This document shows, in pieces, positions 16,725-25,225 of a stretch of 64,000 nucleotides of DNA. The notes under the pieces were generated by a model. The model was not told the DNA's origin. It saw only the letters and a list, made by a program, of their open reading frames with translations, and did no database searches. The first letter of the stretch is position 1, and each line of letters opens with the position of its first letter. The position numbers and the translations under genes were made by a program. The DNA is taken from assembly GCA_031422335.1 (NCBI GenBank), contig JANOQW010000025.1, forward strand, positions 74,441 through 138,440, read 5' to 3'. The DNA comes from Methylotenera_A sp031422335 (GTDB lineage: Bacteria > Pseudomonadota > Gammaproteobacteria > Burkholderiales > Methylophilaceae).

Positions 16725-17552
16725 TTAGCTATCGAGTGAAAATTTCATCGGCACCAGCACATAGGCACTCAATGGCTGATTGTTCCTTTTAGCTGGGATA
16801 AAGCGCCAGCGCTTGACCGCAGTCACGGCTGCATTATCCAATCTGTCCGAGCCACTACTTTTTTCAATCTGCACATCCTCTGCAGCACCGTCGGCAGATA
16901 CCAACACCTTCATCAATACACGGCCTTCTTCTCCTTGGCGACGTGATAAGGCTGGATAATCGGGCGCAGGGTTGTTCAAATAAGAAACACCAAAACGCGG
17001 CTCTTCATATTTATCTTCAATAACCGGCGCTGCTTTTGGTGGCGCTTTAGCTGGCTCAGCAACCAATACTGGCGAGGCTTGTGGCGTAGGCATTTCTTCT
17101 TCTTTTGGCAGATCTGTTGTCGCTTCTACCATGCGTTCCACTGGTTTTTCTATTGGCAGGATTTTCTCCACCATTTTTTTAGGTTTTACAATGGGCTTGG
17201 GCTCTGGCTTTGGTGGTTCTACTATTGGTACGATTTCAGGCTCTGGTGACGGCGGCGCAATAATACTCACCAGCATGGGTGCGGCTTGCTTAGCTTCAAT
17301 TTTTTCTAACGGCTTGTGCGTGCTGAGTAGGTATATTGCAAGCGCATGAAACCCTAACACCAACAAGATGGCAAGCCAGGACGAGGATTTTTTTTCTGTC
17401 TTTAACTGCGTAACTTGCAAAGGCAAGCCATTCAGCTCACGTTTTTTAGGCTGAACAACGGGTGTAATTAACTGTGCAGCTTCACGCAAGGCACTACTTC
17501 TGCGCGCAGATAGATCGATTACGGAAGAGCTTAGGCTAGTCATCAGCAGCAT
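16725..17552 (-). CDS. tonB: Energy-transducing protein TonB
   Basis: A 275-residue periplasm-spanning protein. The cytoplasmic N-terminus is about 55 residues. One membrane helix, SWLAILLVLGFHALAIYLLS, contains the conserved Ser and His. It is followed by a long Pro/Glu/Lys-rich linker (about 95-180) and the C-terminal TonB domain (NPAPDYPALSRRQGEEGRV, then VKRWRFIPA). It transmits energy from ExbBD to the receptors. The first four codons, MLLM, offer two starts; the ATG at 17543 is a possible alternative. The stop of the preceding small gene is only 3 bp away. Confidence 0.95.
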   Translation of the reverse strand: MLLMTSLSSSVIDLSARRSSALREAAQLITPVVQPKKRELNGLPLQVTQLKTEKKSSSWLAILLVLGFHALAIYLLSTHKPLEKIEAKQAAPMLVSIIAPPSPEPEIVPIVEPPKPEPKPIVKPKKMVEKILPIEKPVERMVEATTDLPKEEEMPTPQASPVLVAEPAKAPPKAAPVIEDKYEEPRFGVSYLNNPAPDYPALSRRQGEEGRVLMKVLVSADGAAEDVQIEKSSGSDRLDNAAVTAVKRWRFIPAKRNNQPLSAYVLVPMKFSLDS

Positions 17553-17555
17553 CTA

Positions 17556-17798
17556 TCAATGAAAACTTAAATCAGCCGATTGCGATTGCGTCATGCTGGC
17601 TTTTTCTAAACGGTAATAACTTAAGCGAATATCTGCATCTTTAAGTAAGTTAGCCAACGCTTCCAAAGATTGGACATCAATGCGCAAACTAATCGCGCCA
17701 ATTTCCATTTCTATCACATCACAGGCCTCACAAAAGGCAATACAGCCACCGGTATTTTTAGCCAATAAAATGCGAGAATGATGATTTTTAGGAGTCAT
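17556..17798 (-). CDS. Small conserved-looking cysteine protein between hemP and tonB, 80 aa
   Basis: 80 residues. It has a Cys cluster GGCIAFCEACDVIE (about residues 17-30) that could bind a metal or haem. A small alpha/beta segment follows (IGAISLRIDVQSLEALANLL). It lies 11 bp after hemP and 3 bp before tonB, so it is in the same transcript and likely part of iron or haem handling. It faintly recalls small CxxC-type DUF proteins seen near haem uptake genes, but I cannot name the family. Confidence 0.65.
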   Translation of the reverse strand: MTPKNHHSRILLAKNTGGCIAFCEACDVIEMEIGAISLRIDVQSLEALANLLKDADIRLSYYRLEKASMTQSQSADLSFH

Positions 17799-17809
17799 GA
17801 CGCGTTGCC

Positions 17810-18028
17810 TTATTTGGTTAAAATCAATTTGTTTTGTTTGGTTAAACGCAAAATGTAAGTCTCATTTAAGTGCTCAATCATCACTTCTTTCACGCCTGTG
17901 AATAATTGATTGGTATTTAAACACTTGATACGAGATAACTTAATATCGCAGTTGGGCGCTAGATCTGCCACTATCGCCACATCAAAGTTCATGTGTTCTT
18001 TGGCTGTTAAATGCGTAATTATTTTCAT
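17810..18028 (-). CDS. hemP: Hemin uptake protein HemP
   Basis: 72 residues. The C-terminal half VMIEHLNETYILRLTKQNK, then LILTK, is the HemP hallmark (usual form EHxGxxYxLRLTxxGKLILTK). In Bradyrhizobium and Burkholderia the homologous HmuP is a small DNA-binding co-activator of haem uptake genes. The N-terminal 35 residues are less conserved and longer than in many relatives. It leads the hemP-tonB-exbB-exbD group. Confidence 0.88.
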   Translation of the reverse strand: MKIITHLTAKEHMNFDVAIVADLAPNCDIKLSRIKCLNTNQLFTGVKEVMIEHLNETYILRLTKQNKLILTK

Positions 18029-18168
18029 CGTAACTTTTTTAAAAAAACAGTTAACCTAAAAAAGTGGCCGACTGACATAGGCTAAAAATATGAAATTATT
18101 TAACCCACTGCGGCCAAAAGACCATTCGCATGATCAAGGAGATGCACGATTTAACGTACATTTGCAAC

Positions 18169-18210
18169 ATTTAAAGCCTGCTACATGTTTGGTGAAAGCC
18201 TGCTTTAAAT
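18169..18210. other. Hairpin behind the S4 paralogue
   Basis: Perfect 9-bp arms ATTTAAAGC / GCTTTAAAT. The segment AAAGCCTGCT also repeats directly inside the element. It lies just downstream of the S4-like gene stop, in the 200-bp gap before hemP. It may end or attenuate the upstream transcript. Confidence 0.4.
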
Positions 18211-18229
18211 TCTGTTGCCAACGTGCTAA

Positions 18230-18847
18230 CTAAACACGATTGGCGTAATACTCAACTACCTGCTGTACATCGACTGGAAACGGTACGTCTTCAATGGCAG
18301 GCAGGTGCGCAATTTTTATGGCTTGCGCAGTTTCATCCCAGCTCATCCACTCAGGACGGGTAAGTGATGGCTTTTTAATAGTTTCTATCACCATGGGTAT
18401 GTTTTTGCTGCTCAGTTTAATGCTCACCTCGTCACCCACATTCAGACGAATTGAAGGAATATTGGCCGCTTTGCCGTTTAGCATTAAATGACCATGCGAT
18501 ACTAATTGACGCGCTGCAATCACAGTAGGCGCATAGCCCGCCCTAAATACCACGTTATCAAAACGGCGTTCAAGCAGTTGTAATAAGCGCTCGCCTGTTG
18601 GCTCTTTACCTTTACGCGCATCTAAAATGAGTCGGCGCATTTGTGTTTCTGTAAGGCCATAATTAAAGCGAATTTTTTGCTTTTCTTGCAATTTAACGCC
18701 AAAATCAGAGCGGCGTTTGCGCGATGCTTTATTGCCATGCTGGCCTGGTGGAAACGGCCGCGCTTCGATGGTCTTACGTGATAGCCCAGGCAAATCAACG
18801 CCCAAGGCGCGCATTACTTTTAATCTTGGTCCTACAAATCTCGACAT
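18230..18847 (-). CDS. rpsD: Ribosomal protein S4 paralogue, stand-alone and near a Fur box
   Basis: A complete S4 of 205 residues. N-terminal domain: MSRFVGPRLKVMRALGVDLP, then FPPGQHGNKASRKRRSDFG. Central core: LQEKQKIRFNYGLTETQMRR. S4 RNA-binding domain: about 95-160, LLERRFDNVVFRAGYAPTV, then ARQLVSHGHLMLNG. Sequence style (GLTETQ, SRKTIEARPFPPGQHG, VVEYYANRV end) is closer to cyanobacterial/plastid S4 than to the usual proteobacterial S4, judged from memory. It is not in an alpha operon (no rpsM, rpsK, rpoA or rplQ nearby), so a second standard rpsD is expected elsewhere. It follows the 99-residue gene behind the Fur box by 48 bp. Confidence 0.92.
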   Translation of the reverse strand: MSRFVGPRLKVMRALGVDLPGLSRKTIEARPFPPGQHGNKASRKRRSDFGVKLQEKQKIRFNYGLTETQMRRLILDARKGKEPTGERLLQLLERRFDNVVFRAGYAPTVIAARQLVSHGHLMLNGKAANIPSIRLNVGDEVSIKLSSKNIPMVIETIKKPSLTRPEWMSWDETAQAIKIAHLPAIEDVPFPVDVQQVVEYYANRV

Positions 18848-18896
18848 GTCTGAATCCTAATTTTCTGTAATTTAATATTTGTTATTTGTTGGCTGT

Positions 18897-19196
18897 TTAT
18901 TGCATTGTCTTATTGCTTGGCATCAATTGCGTTTCTACATATAAATGCTCACTGATCACCTCATTCCACTGCATCAACATGCGGTTGGCAATTTCGGCAA
19001 TTAACTTTGTCTCTGCATATTCTGGTGCAGTCAACTTGTGCGCTAGGCTAGCTGCTAATTTGGCCAAATCTAGCGTCGGGTTAATTGCATATTGCGTTGC
19101 TACGCAGCAAATTGCGCCCATTACCTCTTTTGCAGTGGGCAAATCTGGATCAAATAAAGCGCTGTGCGTTTTTAAATAAGCGGTTTGAGTTTGCAT
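18897..19196 (-). CDS. Hypothetical protein, first gene behind a Fur box, 99 aa
   Basis: Not recognised. A helical, soluble-looking protein of 99 residues with a CC pair (GAICCVATQYAI, about 27-38), a middle Lys/Ala-rich helix (LAKLAASLAHKL) and an amphipathic C-terminal part (MLMQWNEVISEHLYVETQ). The start is about 30 bp downstream of the Fur box at 19225-19245. It is followed by the S4 paralogue 48 bp later, so both are probably iron-repressed together. Confidence 0.65.
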   Translation of the reverse strand: MQTQTAYLKTHSALFDPDLPTAKEVMGAICCVATQYAINPTLDLAKLAASLAHKLTAPEYAETKLIAEIANRMLMQWNEVISEHLYVETQLMPSNKTMQ

Positions 19197-19224
19197 TTAT
19201 TTCACCAATTTTTAATCTTAACGC

Positions 19225-19245
19225 AAATGATAATGATTCTTATTT
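19225..19245. promoter_or_regulatory. Fur box
   Basis: AAATGATAATGATTCTTATTT. TGATAAT-G-ATTCTTA matches the 7-1-7 Fur consensus at 12 of 14 positions. It lies about 30 bp upstream of the 99-residue gene (minus strand) and over 130 bp upstream of ilvB (plus strand). The former is the likelier target. Confidence 0.7.
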
Positions 19246-19311
19246 AAGAAGTCAACACTTTCTTTTATAAAATAATTTTAGCGCTACCTTGTTAATTCTC
19301 AGCCTGTTACC

Positions 19312-19340
19312 TTGACCAAATGCCGCTAAACGGTTAATGT
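19312..19340 (+). promoter_or_regulatory. Candidate sigma-70 promoter of ilvBHC
   Basis: TTGACC, a 17-bp spacer, then TAATGT, about 40 bp upstream of the ilvB start. No obvious leader peptide rich in branched-chain residues or attenuator hairpin was seen between it and ilvB. Confidence 0.4.
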
Positions 19341-19378
19341 TTAGGGTTCAATATTATTTCTTATAAACTCAAGGTTTT

Positions 19379-21196
19379 ATGGCAACACCCGCAAAAAACG
19401 CTAAACCTAACCCTGTTAGCGCGCAAACCCAATCTGAGGGCTTAAGCGATACTCACAAAAAAACCAGCAGCCACGAAATTAGTGGTGCCGAAATTGTGAT
19501 TCGCTGCCTGAATGCCGAAAAAGTCAAATTTGTATTTGGCTATCCCGGCGGCGCGGTGCTGCACATTTACGATGAAATTTATAAGCAAAATGGCTTTAAA
19601 CATATTTTAGTCCGCCACGAGCAAGCGGCTGTGCACGCAGCAGATGCGTTCTCACGTGCTACGGGTGAAGTCGGTGTTGCGCTGGTCACCTCTGGCCCAG
19701 GTGCGACCAATGCAGTGACAGGTATTGCCACCGCTTACATGGATTCTATTCCACTGGTAGTTATCAGTGGTCAAGTACCAGTACCAGCCATTGGCTTAGA
19801 TGCTTTTCAAGAAGTGGATATGGTTGGCGTAACGCGACCTTGCGTAAAACATAACTTTTTAGTTAAAGATGTGCGTGACATTGCGGAAACCATCAAAAAA
19901 GCTTTTTATATTGCGGCCACTGGTCGTCCAGGACCAGTGGTTGTCGATATTCCTAAAGACATTACTGCGCACAAAACTAGCTTTCACTATCCAGAAACAG
20001 TAGAAATGCGCTCGTACAATCCAGTGCTTAAAGGCCACAGCGGACAAATTAAAAAAGCCATAAAATTATTACTAGAAGCCAAGCGCCCAATGATTTATAC
20101 AGGTGGCGGTTTGGTGTTAGGCGATGGCGCACCAGAGCTGGTCAAACTGGCACGTACGCTGGGCTACCCTGTCACCAACACACTGATGGGCTTGGGCGGC
20201 TATCCAGCCAGCGACCCACAATTTGTCGGCATGCTAGGCATGCATGGCACCTATGAAGCCAATATGGCGATGCAGAACTGCGATGTTTTGCTGGCCGTAG
20301 GCGCACGTTTTGACGACCGCGTCATTGGTAACCCAAAACACTTTTTAAGCGAAAAACGCACCATTATCCATATCGATGTTGATCCATCGAGTATCTCAAA
20401 ACGCGTTAAAGTGGATGTGCCAATTGTGGGCCATGTGCAAGCGGTGTTGTCAGAGATGAATGAAGTTTTATCTACAGAAAAGATAAAGAATGAAGTTTCT
20501 GCTTGGTGGGCGCAAATTGGCGAATGGCGTAAAGTGCATGGTGGCCGTTATGAGAATTCTGATTTAGTCATTAAACCGCAATACGTCATCGAAAAACTTT
20601 GTGAAGTGACCAAGGGCGACGCCTACGTGACATCTGACGTTGGCCAGCACCAAATGTGGGCGGCACAATATTATAAGTTTGATAAGCCACGCCGTTGGAT
20701 AAATTCTGGCGGACTTGGCACCATGGGCGTTGGCTTGCCTTACGCGATGGGCTGCCAGTTTGCAGATAAAAACGCGCAAGTGGCCTGTGTAACGGGTGAA
20801 GGCAGTATTCAAATGAATATTCAGGAGCTTTCTACCTGCGCGCAATATGGCTTGCCGATTAAAGTGATTTTGCTAAATAACCGTTACCTTGGCATGGTGC
20901 GGCAATGGCAAGAGTTTTTTTACGAAGATAGATATTCAGAATCGTATATGGACAGCTTGCCAGACTTTGTTAAATTAGCGGAATCTTATGGCCATGTGGG
21001 TATGCAAATCACCAAACCTAGCGATGTTGAAGGCGCGTTAAAAGACGCTTTTGCCATGAAAAGTAAATTTGTGTTCATGGACTTTATTACCGAACAAAAA
21101 GAAAACGTGTTCCCTATGGTGGAAAACGGTCGCGGCATTTCTGAGATGATTCTTGGTGACACAAAAAAGTCTGACAATAATAAAGGGGTGAAGTAA
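19379..21196 (+). CDS. ilvB: Acetolactate synthase, large (catalytic) subunit
   Basis: A 605-residue thiamine-diphosphate enzyme. It makes 2-acetolactate from pyruvate (valine, leucine) or 2-aceto-2-hydroxybutyrate (isoleucine). The TPP glutamate is in VRHEQAAVHAADAF; the FAD/central domain spans about 220-370; the TPP motif starts VTGEGSIQMNIQELSTC and continues to NNRYLGMVRQW. An N-terminal extension of about 30 Ser/Thr/Lys-rich residues precedes the conserved GAEIVIRCL, so a later start is possible but no better site is seen. The stop overlaps the ilvH ATG (TAATG). Confidence 0.96.
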   Translation: MATPAKNAKPNPVSAQTQSEGLSDTHKKTSSHEISGAEIVIRCLNAEKVKFVFGYPGGAVLHIYDEIYKQNGFKHILVRHEQAAVHAADAFSRATGEVGVALVTSGPGATNAVTGIATAYMDSIPLVVISGQVPVPAIGLDAFQEVDMVGVTRPCVKHNFLVKDVRDIAETIKKAFYIAATGRPGPVVVDIPKDITAHKTSFHYPETVEMRSYNPVLKGHSGQIKKAIKLLLEAKRPMIYTGGGLVLGDGAPELVKLARTLGYPVTNTLMGLGGYPASDPQFVGMLGMHGTYEANMAMQNCDVLLAVGARFDDRVIGNPKHFLSEKRTIIHIDVDPSSISKRVKVDVPIVGHVQAVLSEMNEVLSTEKIKNEVSAWWAQIGEWRKVHGGRYENSDLVIKPQYVIEKLCEVTKGDAYVTSDVGQHQMWAAQYYKFDKPRRWINSGGLGTMGVGLPYAMGCQFADKNAQVACVTGEGSIQMNIQELSTCAQYGLPIKVILLNNRYLGMVRQWQEFFYEDRYSESYMDSLPDFVKLAESYGHVGMQITKPSDVEGALKDAFAMKSKFVFMDFITEQKENVFPMVENGRGISEMILGDTKKSDNNKGVK

Positions 21197-21687
21197 TGAA
21201 GCATATTATTTCTATCCTGATTGAAAACGAAGCAGGCGCGCTATCACGCGTGGCTGGCTTGTTCTCGGCACGTGGCTATAACATTGAATCGCTGACTGTG
21301 GCAGTGACAGAAGACAGCACTATGTCGCGCATGACCATTGTAACGTCTGGCTCAGATGAAGTGATTGAGCAGATTATTAAACAGCTGAATAAACTCATCG
21401 ACGTGATTAAAGTGCTGGATTTAAACGATGGCAAATTTATTGAACGCGAACTGATGCTGGTGAAAGTAAAGGCTAGCCCGCAGTACCGCGAAGAGATGAA
21501 ACGCATGTGCGATATATTCCGCGGCCGCATTATTGATGTAGCGGATGGCAGTTTTACTATAGAGCTTACCGGCTCGGGCAGCAAGTTAGATGCTTTTATC
21601 GAAAGCTTAGACAACACAGTGATTCTAGAAACCGTGCGCACAGGTGCATCGGGCATAGGTCGTGGCGATAGGGTTTTAAAAATATAG
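21196..21687 (+). CDS. ilvH: Acetolactate synthase, small (regulatory) subunit
   Basis: 163 residues. The N-terminal ACT domain (about 1-75: HIISILIENEAGALSRVAGL, then FSARGYNIESLTV) binds valine for feedback control. The C-terminal ALS-type domain follows (RIIDVADGSFTIELTGS). It associates with IlvB. The overlap with ilvB and the following ilvC complete a standard ilvBHC operon. Length is normal. Confidence 0.96.
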   Translation: MKHIISILIENEAGALSRVAGLFSARGYNIESLTVAVTEDSTMSRMTIVTSGSDEVIEQIIKQLNKLIDVIKVLDLNDGKFIERELMLVKVKASPQYREEMKRMCDIFRGRIIDVADGSFTIELTGSGSKLDAFIESLDNTVILETVRTGASGIGRGDRVLKI

Positions 21688-21732
21688 CTTTAAAATTTAA
21701 ACTATTTAAGTAACTGAATTTAAGGAAAAAAA

Positions 21733-22749
21733 ATGAAAGTGTATTACGACAAAGACGCAGACCTGAGTATTATTAAAGGCAAAAAAGTAACCATTGTGGG
21801 TTATGGCTCGCAAGGTCATGCGCACGCAGCTAACCTAAAAGATAGCGGCGTAACCGTCACCATTGGTTTGCGTAAAGAAGGCAGCTCTTGGGCCAAAGCG
21901 GTTGCCGCTGGCCATAATGTGCACGATATTGCAGACGCAGTAAAAGACGCCGATGTGGTGATGTTGTTGTTGCCCGATGAAACTATGGCAGGCATTTTTC
22001 ACGCAGAAGTTGCACCAAATATTAAAAAAGGTGCAGCGTTAGCATTTGCGCATGGCTTTAACATTCACTATAACCAAATCGTGCCACGTGCCGATTTAGA
22101 TGTGATTATGATTGCACCAAAAGGCCCAGGCCACACTGTGCGTAGCGAATATCTAAAAGGCGGCGGCGTACCAAGCTTAATCGCGGTATATCAAAACACC
22201 TCAGGCAAAGCCAAAGAGCTATCACTTTCATACGCAGCAGCTAACGGCGGTACAAAAGGCGGCGTGATCGAGACTGATTTCCGCGAAGAAACCGAAACTG
22301 ATTTATTTGGCGAACAAGCCGTATTGTGTGGTGGCGCGGTTGAGTTGGTTAAAGCAGGCTTTGAAACACTCACCGAAGCTGGCTACGCGCCAGAAATGGC
22401 CTACTTTGAATGCTTGCACGAGCTAAAATTAATTGTCGATTTGATGTACGAAGGCGGCATTGCCAACATGAATTATTCAATCTCAAACAACGCAGAATAT
22501 GGTGAGTATGTGACTGGGCCTAAAGTCATTAGTGACCAAGCGCGCGCGGCCATGAAAGAATGTTTAGCTAACATTCAAAACGGTAACTACGCCAAACAAT
22601 TTATTTTAGAAGGTCGTACCAACTACCCAGAAATGGTAGCACGTCGTCGCCTAAATGCTGCGCACCCAATTGAGCAAGTGGGTAGCCAATTGCGCGCCAT
22701 GATGCCTTGGATTGCCAAAAATAAACTGGTCGATCAAAGTAAAAACTAA
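21733..22749 (+). CDS. ilvC: Ketol-acid reductoisomerase
   Basis: 338 residues, the short class I form. It isomerises and reduces acetolactate to 2,3-dihydroxyisovalerate with NADPH and Mg2+. The Rossmann motif GYGSQGHAHAANLKDSG lies near residue 24, and the catalytic metal residues fall in DLFGEQAVLCGG and YFECLHELKLIVDL. A strong ribosome site (TTTAAGGAAAA) precedes the ATG. It is the last gene of ilvBHC and is followed by a clear terminator. Confidence 0.97.
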   Translation: MKVYYDKDADLSIIKGKKVTIVGYGSQGHAHAANLKDSGVTVTIGLRKEGSSWAKAVAAGHNVHDIADAVKDADVVMLLLPDETMAGIFHAEVAPNIKKGAALAFAHGFNIHYNQIVPRADLDVIMIAPKGPGHTVRSEYLKGGGVPSLIAVYQNTSGKAKELSLSYAAANGGTKGGVIETDFREETETDLFGEQAVLCGGAVELVKAGFETLTEAGYAPEMAYFECLHELKLIVDLMYEGGIANMNYSISNNAEYGEYVTGPKVISDQARAAMKECLANIQNGNYAKQFILEGRTNYPEMVARRRLNAAHPIEQVGSQLRAMMPWIAKNKLVDQSKN

Positions 22750-22765
22750 GCAGTATAAAATAAAC

Positions 22766-22800
22766 AAAAGGGCGAAACGCAACACGTTTTGCCCTTTTTT
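22766..22800 (+). terminator. Rho-independent terminator after ilvC
   Basis: Stem AAAGGGCGAAACG / CGTTTTGCCCTTT, with a G-T wobble, followed by a T run. It lies about 20 bp after the ilvC stop. Confidence 0.85.
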
Positions 22801-22814
22801 ATTGAAAGATTAGC

Positions 22815-23672
22815 ATGCCATTTTCTATCATCTTACAACACATTCTCCCCAAGCAAGCATTGACAAGGCTTGCAGGCATGCTCGCAAACCTCGAGGCTGG
22901 TGCGCTTACTACGGCAGTGATTGGCTGGTTTGTAAAACGCTACCAAGTGAATATGGCAGAGGCAGCTGACCCAGATATTTCCAGCTACAAAACTTTTAAC
23001 CATTTTTTTACGCGCCCGTTAAAACAAGGTGCGCGGCCAATAGCTAAGGCGGATTTTATTTGCCCAGTGGATGGCGCAATTAGTCAGTTTGGAAATATCG
23101 AAAAAGACCAAATTTTTCAAGCCAAAGGTCATGCTTATTCAACGCTGTCTTTGCTAGCTGGGCAAAAAGAATTAGCACAAAAGTTTGAAAATGGCCAGTT
23201 TGCTTGCCTATACTTAAGCCCCAAAGATTATCACCGCATTCACATACCGTGCGATGGTGCACTTAAAAGTATGACTTATGTGCCAGGCGATTTATACTCG
23301 GTTAATCCACTCACCGCGCAAAATATCTCCAATTTATTTGCGCGTAACGAGCGTGTAGTCTGTGAGTTTGAATCGCAACAACATGGCACATTTGTGATGG
23401 TGCTAGTCGGCGCCACTATTGTTGGCAGCATGGCAACGGTTTGGCATGATGCGGCTGATGGGTCAAACAGTAAAATCATTAATCCACCACGCACTACAAA
23501 TATCCGCAGTTGGAACTATGAAAATATTCAGTTAAAACAAGGTGATGAGATGGGCAGGTTTTTACTTGGCAGTACGGTGGTGATGCTGTTTGAAAAAGAT
23601 ATACTACAATTTAATGCTGCTTGGCAACCCGTCAAACCTATCAAGCTAGGCGAAATGATGAGCGTCAAATAG
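22815..23672 (+). CDS. psd: Phosphatidylserine decarboxylase proenzyme
   Basis: A 285-residue membrane-associated enzyme that makes phosphatidylethanolamine. The self-cleavage motif LGST is near residue 252 (RFLLGSTVVML); cleavage creates the pyruvoyl group on the small subunit. Other family segments are FNHFFTRPLKQGARP, PVDGAISQFG and LSPKDYHRIHIP with its catalytic His. Complete and of normal length. It is convergent with rppH across 6 bp. Confidence 0.96.
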   Translation: MPFSIILQHILPKQALTRLAGMLANLEAGALTTAVIGWFVKRYQVNMAEAADPDISSYKTFNHFFTRPLKQGARPIAKADFICPVDGAISQFGNIEKDQIFQAKGHAYSTLSLLAGQKELAQKFENGQFACLYLSPKDYHRIHIPCDGALKSMTYVPGDLYSVNPLTAQNISNLFARNERVVCEFESQQHGTFVMVLVGATIVGSMATVWHDAADGSNSKIINPPRTTNIRSWNYENIQLKQGDEMGRFLLGSTVVMLFEKDILQFNAAWQPVKPIKLGEMMSVK

Positions 23673-23678
23673 CCTTAG

Positions 23679-24185
23679 CTATTTGATATTACTCTCTGCT
23701 TTTTTGCCCACTTTATGATGCAAATGTGTTGATAGCTCGTTTAACGCCAGTTTATACACCTCGCGTTTAAACTCAATCACATCCTCAAGCGGCACCCAAT
23801 AATCGCTCCAGCGCCATGCATCAAACTCGGGGTGTTCACTGGCGCGCAATTTTACATCGGTATCGCGGCCGACCATTCTTAACAAGTACCAAATCTGTTT
23901 TTGGCCTTTGTAGCTGCCGCGCCACTCGCGCTTAATCCAGCTGCTGGGCACCTCATAGCGCAACCAATCACGCGTGCGACCTAAAATCTGCACGTGCTTT
24001 GGCTCTAAGCCAACCTCTTCCATCAACTCGCGATACATAGCCTGCTCTGGGCTTTCGCCATGATCAATTCCGCCTTGCGGAAACTGCCAAGCATGTTCTT
24101 TTATGCGTTTTCCCCAAAAAACTTGGTTGTGCGAGTTGCAAAGAATAATACCCACATTGGGGCGATATCCATCACGATCTAACAT
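23679..24185 (-). CDS. rppH: RNA pyrophosphohydrolase RppH
   Basis: A 168-residue Nudix enzyme that removes pyrophosphate from mRNA 5' ends to start decay. The N-terminus MLDRDGYRPNVGIILCN and the WQFPQGGIDHGESPEQA start of the Nudix box (finishing RELMEEVGLEP) are diagnostic, as are KRKQ-type basic residues and the WRWSDYWVPLEDVIEFKR end segment. The C-terminus is short and basic. It is divergent from the YVTN lipoprotein gene. Confidence 0.95.
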   Translation of the reverse strand: MLDRDGYRPNVGIILCNSHNQVFWGKRIKEHAWQFPQGGIDHGESPEQAMYRELMEEVGLEPKHVQILGRTRDWLRYEVPSSWIKREWRGSYKGQKQIWYLLRMVGRDTDVKLRASEHPEFDAWRWSDYWVPLEDVIEFKREVYKLALNELSTHLHHKVGKKAESNIK

Positions 24186-24268
24186 TTTGCTGCACCTAAA
24201 CTTATTTGTTGTATTTTTTCATATTTTTGCCACTATTGAAAGCGCGCATTTGTATCTACAATGTAATT

Positions 24269-25225
24269 ATGAATATTCCCGTGAAATTAATAATTTTATT
24301 TATACTGCTTTTAAGCTCCTGCACGCCTGTACAAAAACAGGCCCGCTTGGCTTATATTACCAATCAAGGCGATAACACGGTTTCTGTGATTAATATTGCA
24401 GATAACAAAGTCATCAACACCATCAAAGTGGGTAAGGCGCCAGTGGGCGTTGCGGTGTCGCGCAAGTTACAGCGCGTATTTATTAGTAATGTGGAGAGCA
24501 ATAACATTTCAGTCATTAACACGCAAAATAATACGGTTATCGGCAGTATCGCCCTGCAAGGCTCACCAGTAGGGCTTGCCATGGCACCCGATAATCGTAC
24601 GCTGTATATGGCAGATTGGTTTTCTGACAAAATTTTGGCGATTAATACGGCTAATTATAATGAGCGCCGCGAAGTCATTGTTGCCACAGCGCCTGCAGGT
24701 TTGGTGGTAAGCGCCGATAGCAACACTTTGTATGTTGCAGCGCGCGATAGCAATGAAATTGCGGTGATTGATGCCAAAAGCTTTAGCATAAGCAAGCGCA
24801 TTCAAGTCGGCAAGCACCCGTTTGGGCTTTCTTTAACTGGCAATACTTTATATGTGGTGAATGTGTACGACAACACGGTTTCTGCCATCAACACCGAAAC
24901 TTTTGCGCAAAGCATCATAAAAGTTGGCGAACACCCATATTGCGCGGTGGCCAGCGCCGACAATAAAACGCTATATGTAACCAACACGCAAGATGACACG
25001 GTTTCAGTGATTGACATTGCAATGCAGAAAACCATCGCAATTATTGATGTTGGCATGACGCCAGAAGGCATTAGTATCGACCACGCTAGCAAGCGCGTGT
25101 TTATTGCCAACTGGGGCGATAATAATGTCAGCGTGATTGACGGCAACACCAATAAATTCATCGCCAATATTAAAACGGGCGATAAAAGTCGCGCATTCGG
25201 ACAATTTATATTGTCCGAACAGTAA
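24269..25225 (+). CDS. YVTN beta-propeller repeat lipoprotein
   Basis: 318 residues from ATG 24269. This start is preferred because it opens a lipoprotein signal (MNIPVKLIILFILLLSSCTP, lipobox LSSC). The mature protein is built from about seven roughly 42-residue propeller blades, each carrying versions of LYVTNTQDDTVSVID and VGKHPFGL. YVTN propellers occur in cell-surface and cytochrome-linked proteins; partners are unknown here. The C-terminal codons are duplicated just past the stop: ACAATTTATATTG occurs at 25201 and 25231. Exact role unknown. Confidence 0.82.
   Translation: MNIPVKLIILFILLLSSCTPVQKQARLAYITNQGDNTVSVINIADNKVINTIKVGKAPVGVAVSRKLQRVFISNVESNNISVINTQNNTVIGSIALQGSPVGLAMAPDNRTLYMADWFSDKILAINTANYNERREVIVATAPAGLVVSADSNTLYVAARDSNEIAVIDAKSFSISKRIQVGKHPFGLSLTGNTLYVVNVYDNTVSAINTETFAQSIIKVGEHPYCAVASADNKTLYVTNTQDDTVSVIDIAMQKTIAIIDVGMTPEGISIDHASKRVFIANWGDNNVSVIDGNTNKFIANIKTGDKSRAFGQFILSEQ

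Noticed and set aside
18090..18233. A 47-codon plus-strand ORF (MKLFNPLRPKDHSHDQ..., Cys-rich end) in the gap between hemP and the S4 paralogue
   Set aside because: It has no ribosome site, contains a hairpin with direct repeats and runs into the opposite gene's stop; not convincing as a gene without conservation data.
24206..24268. A longer start for the YVTN lipoprotein
   Set aside because: The lipoprotein signal starts properly at ATG 24269; the extension would spoil the signal peptide.
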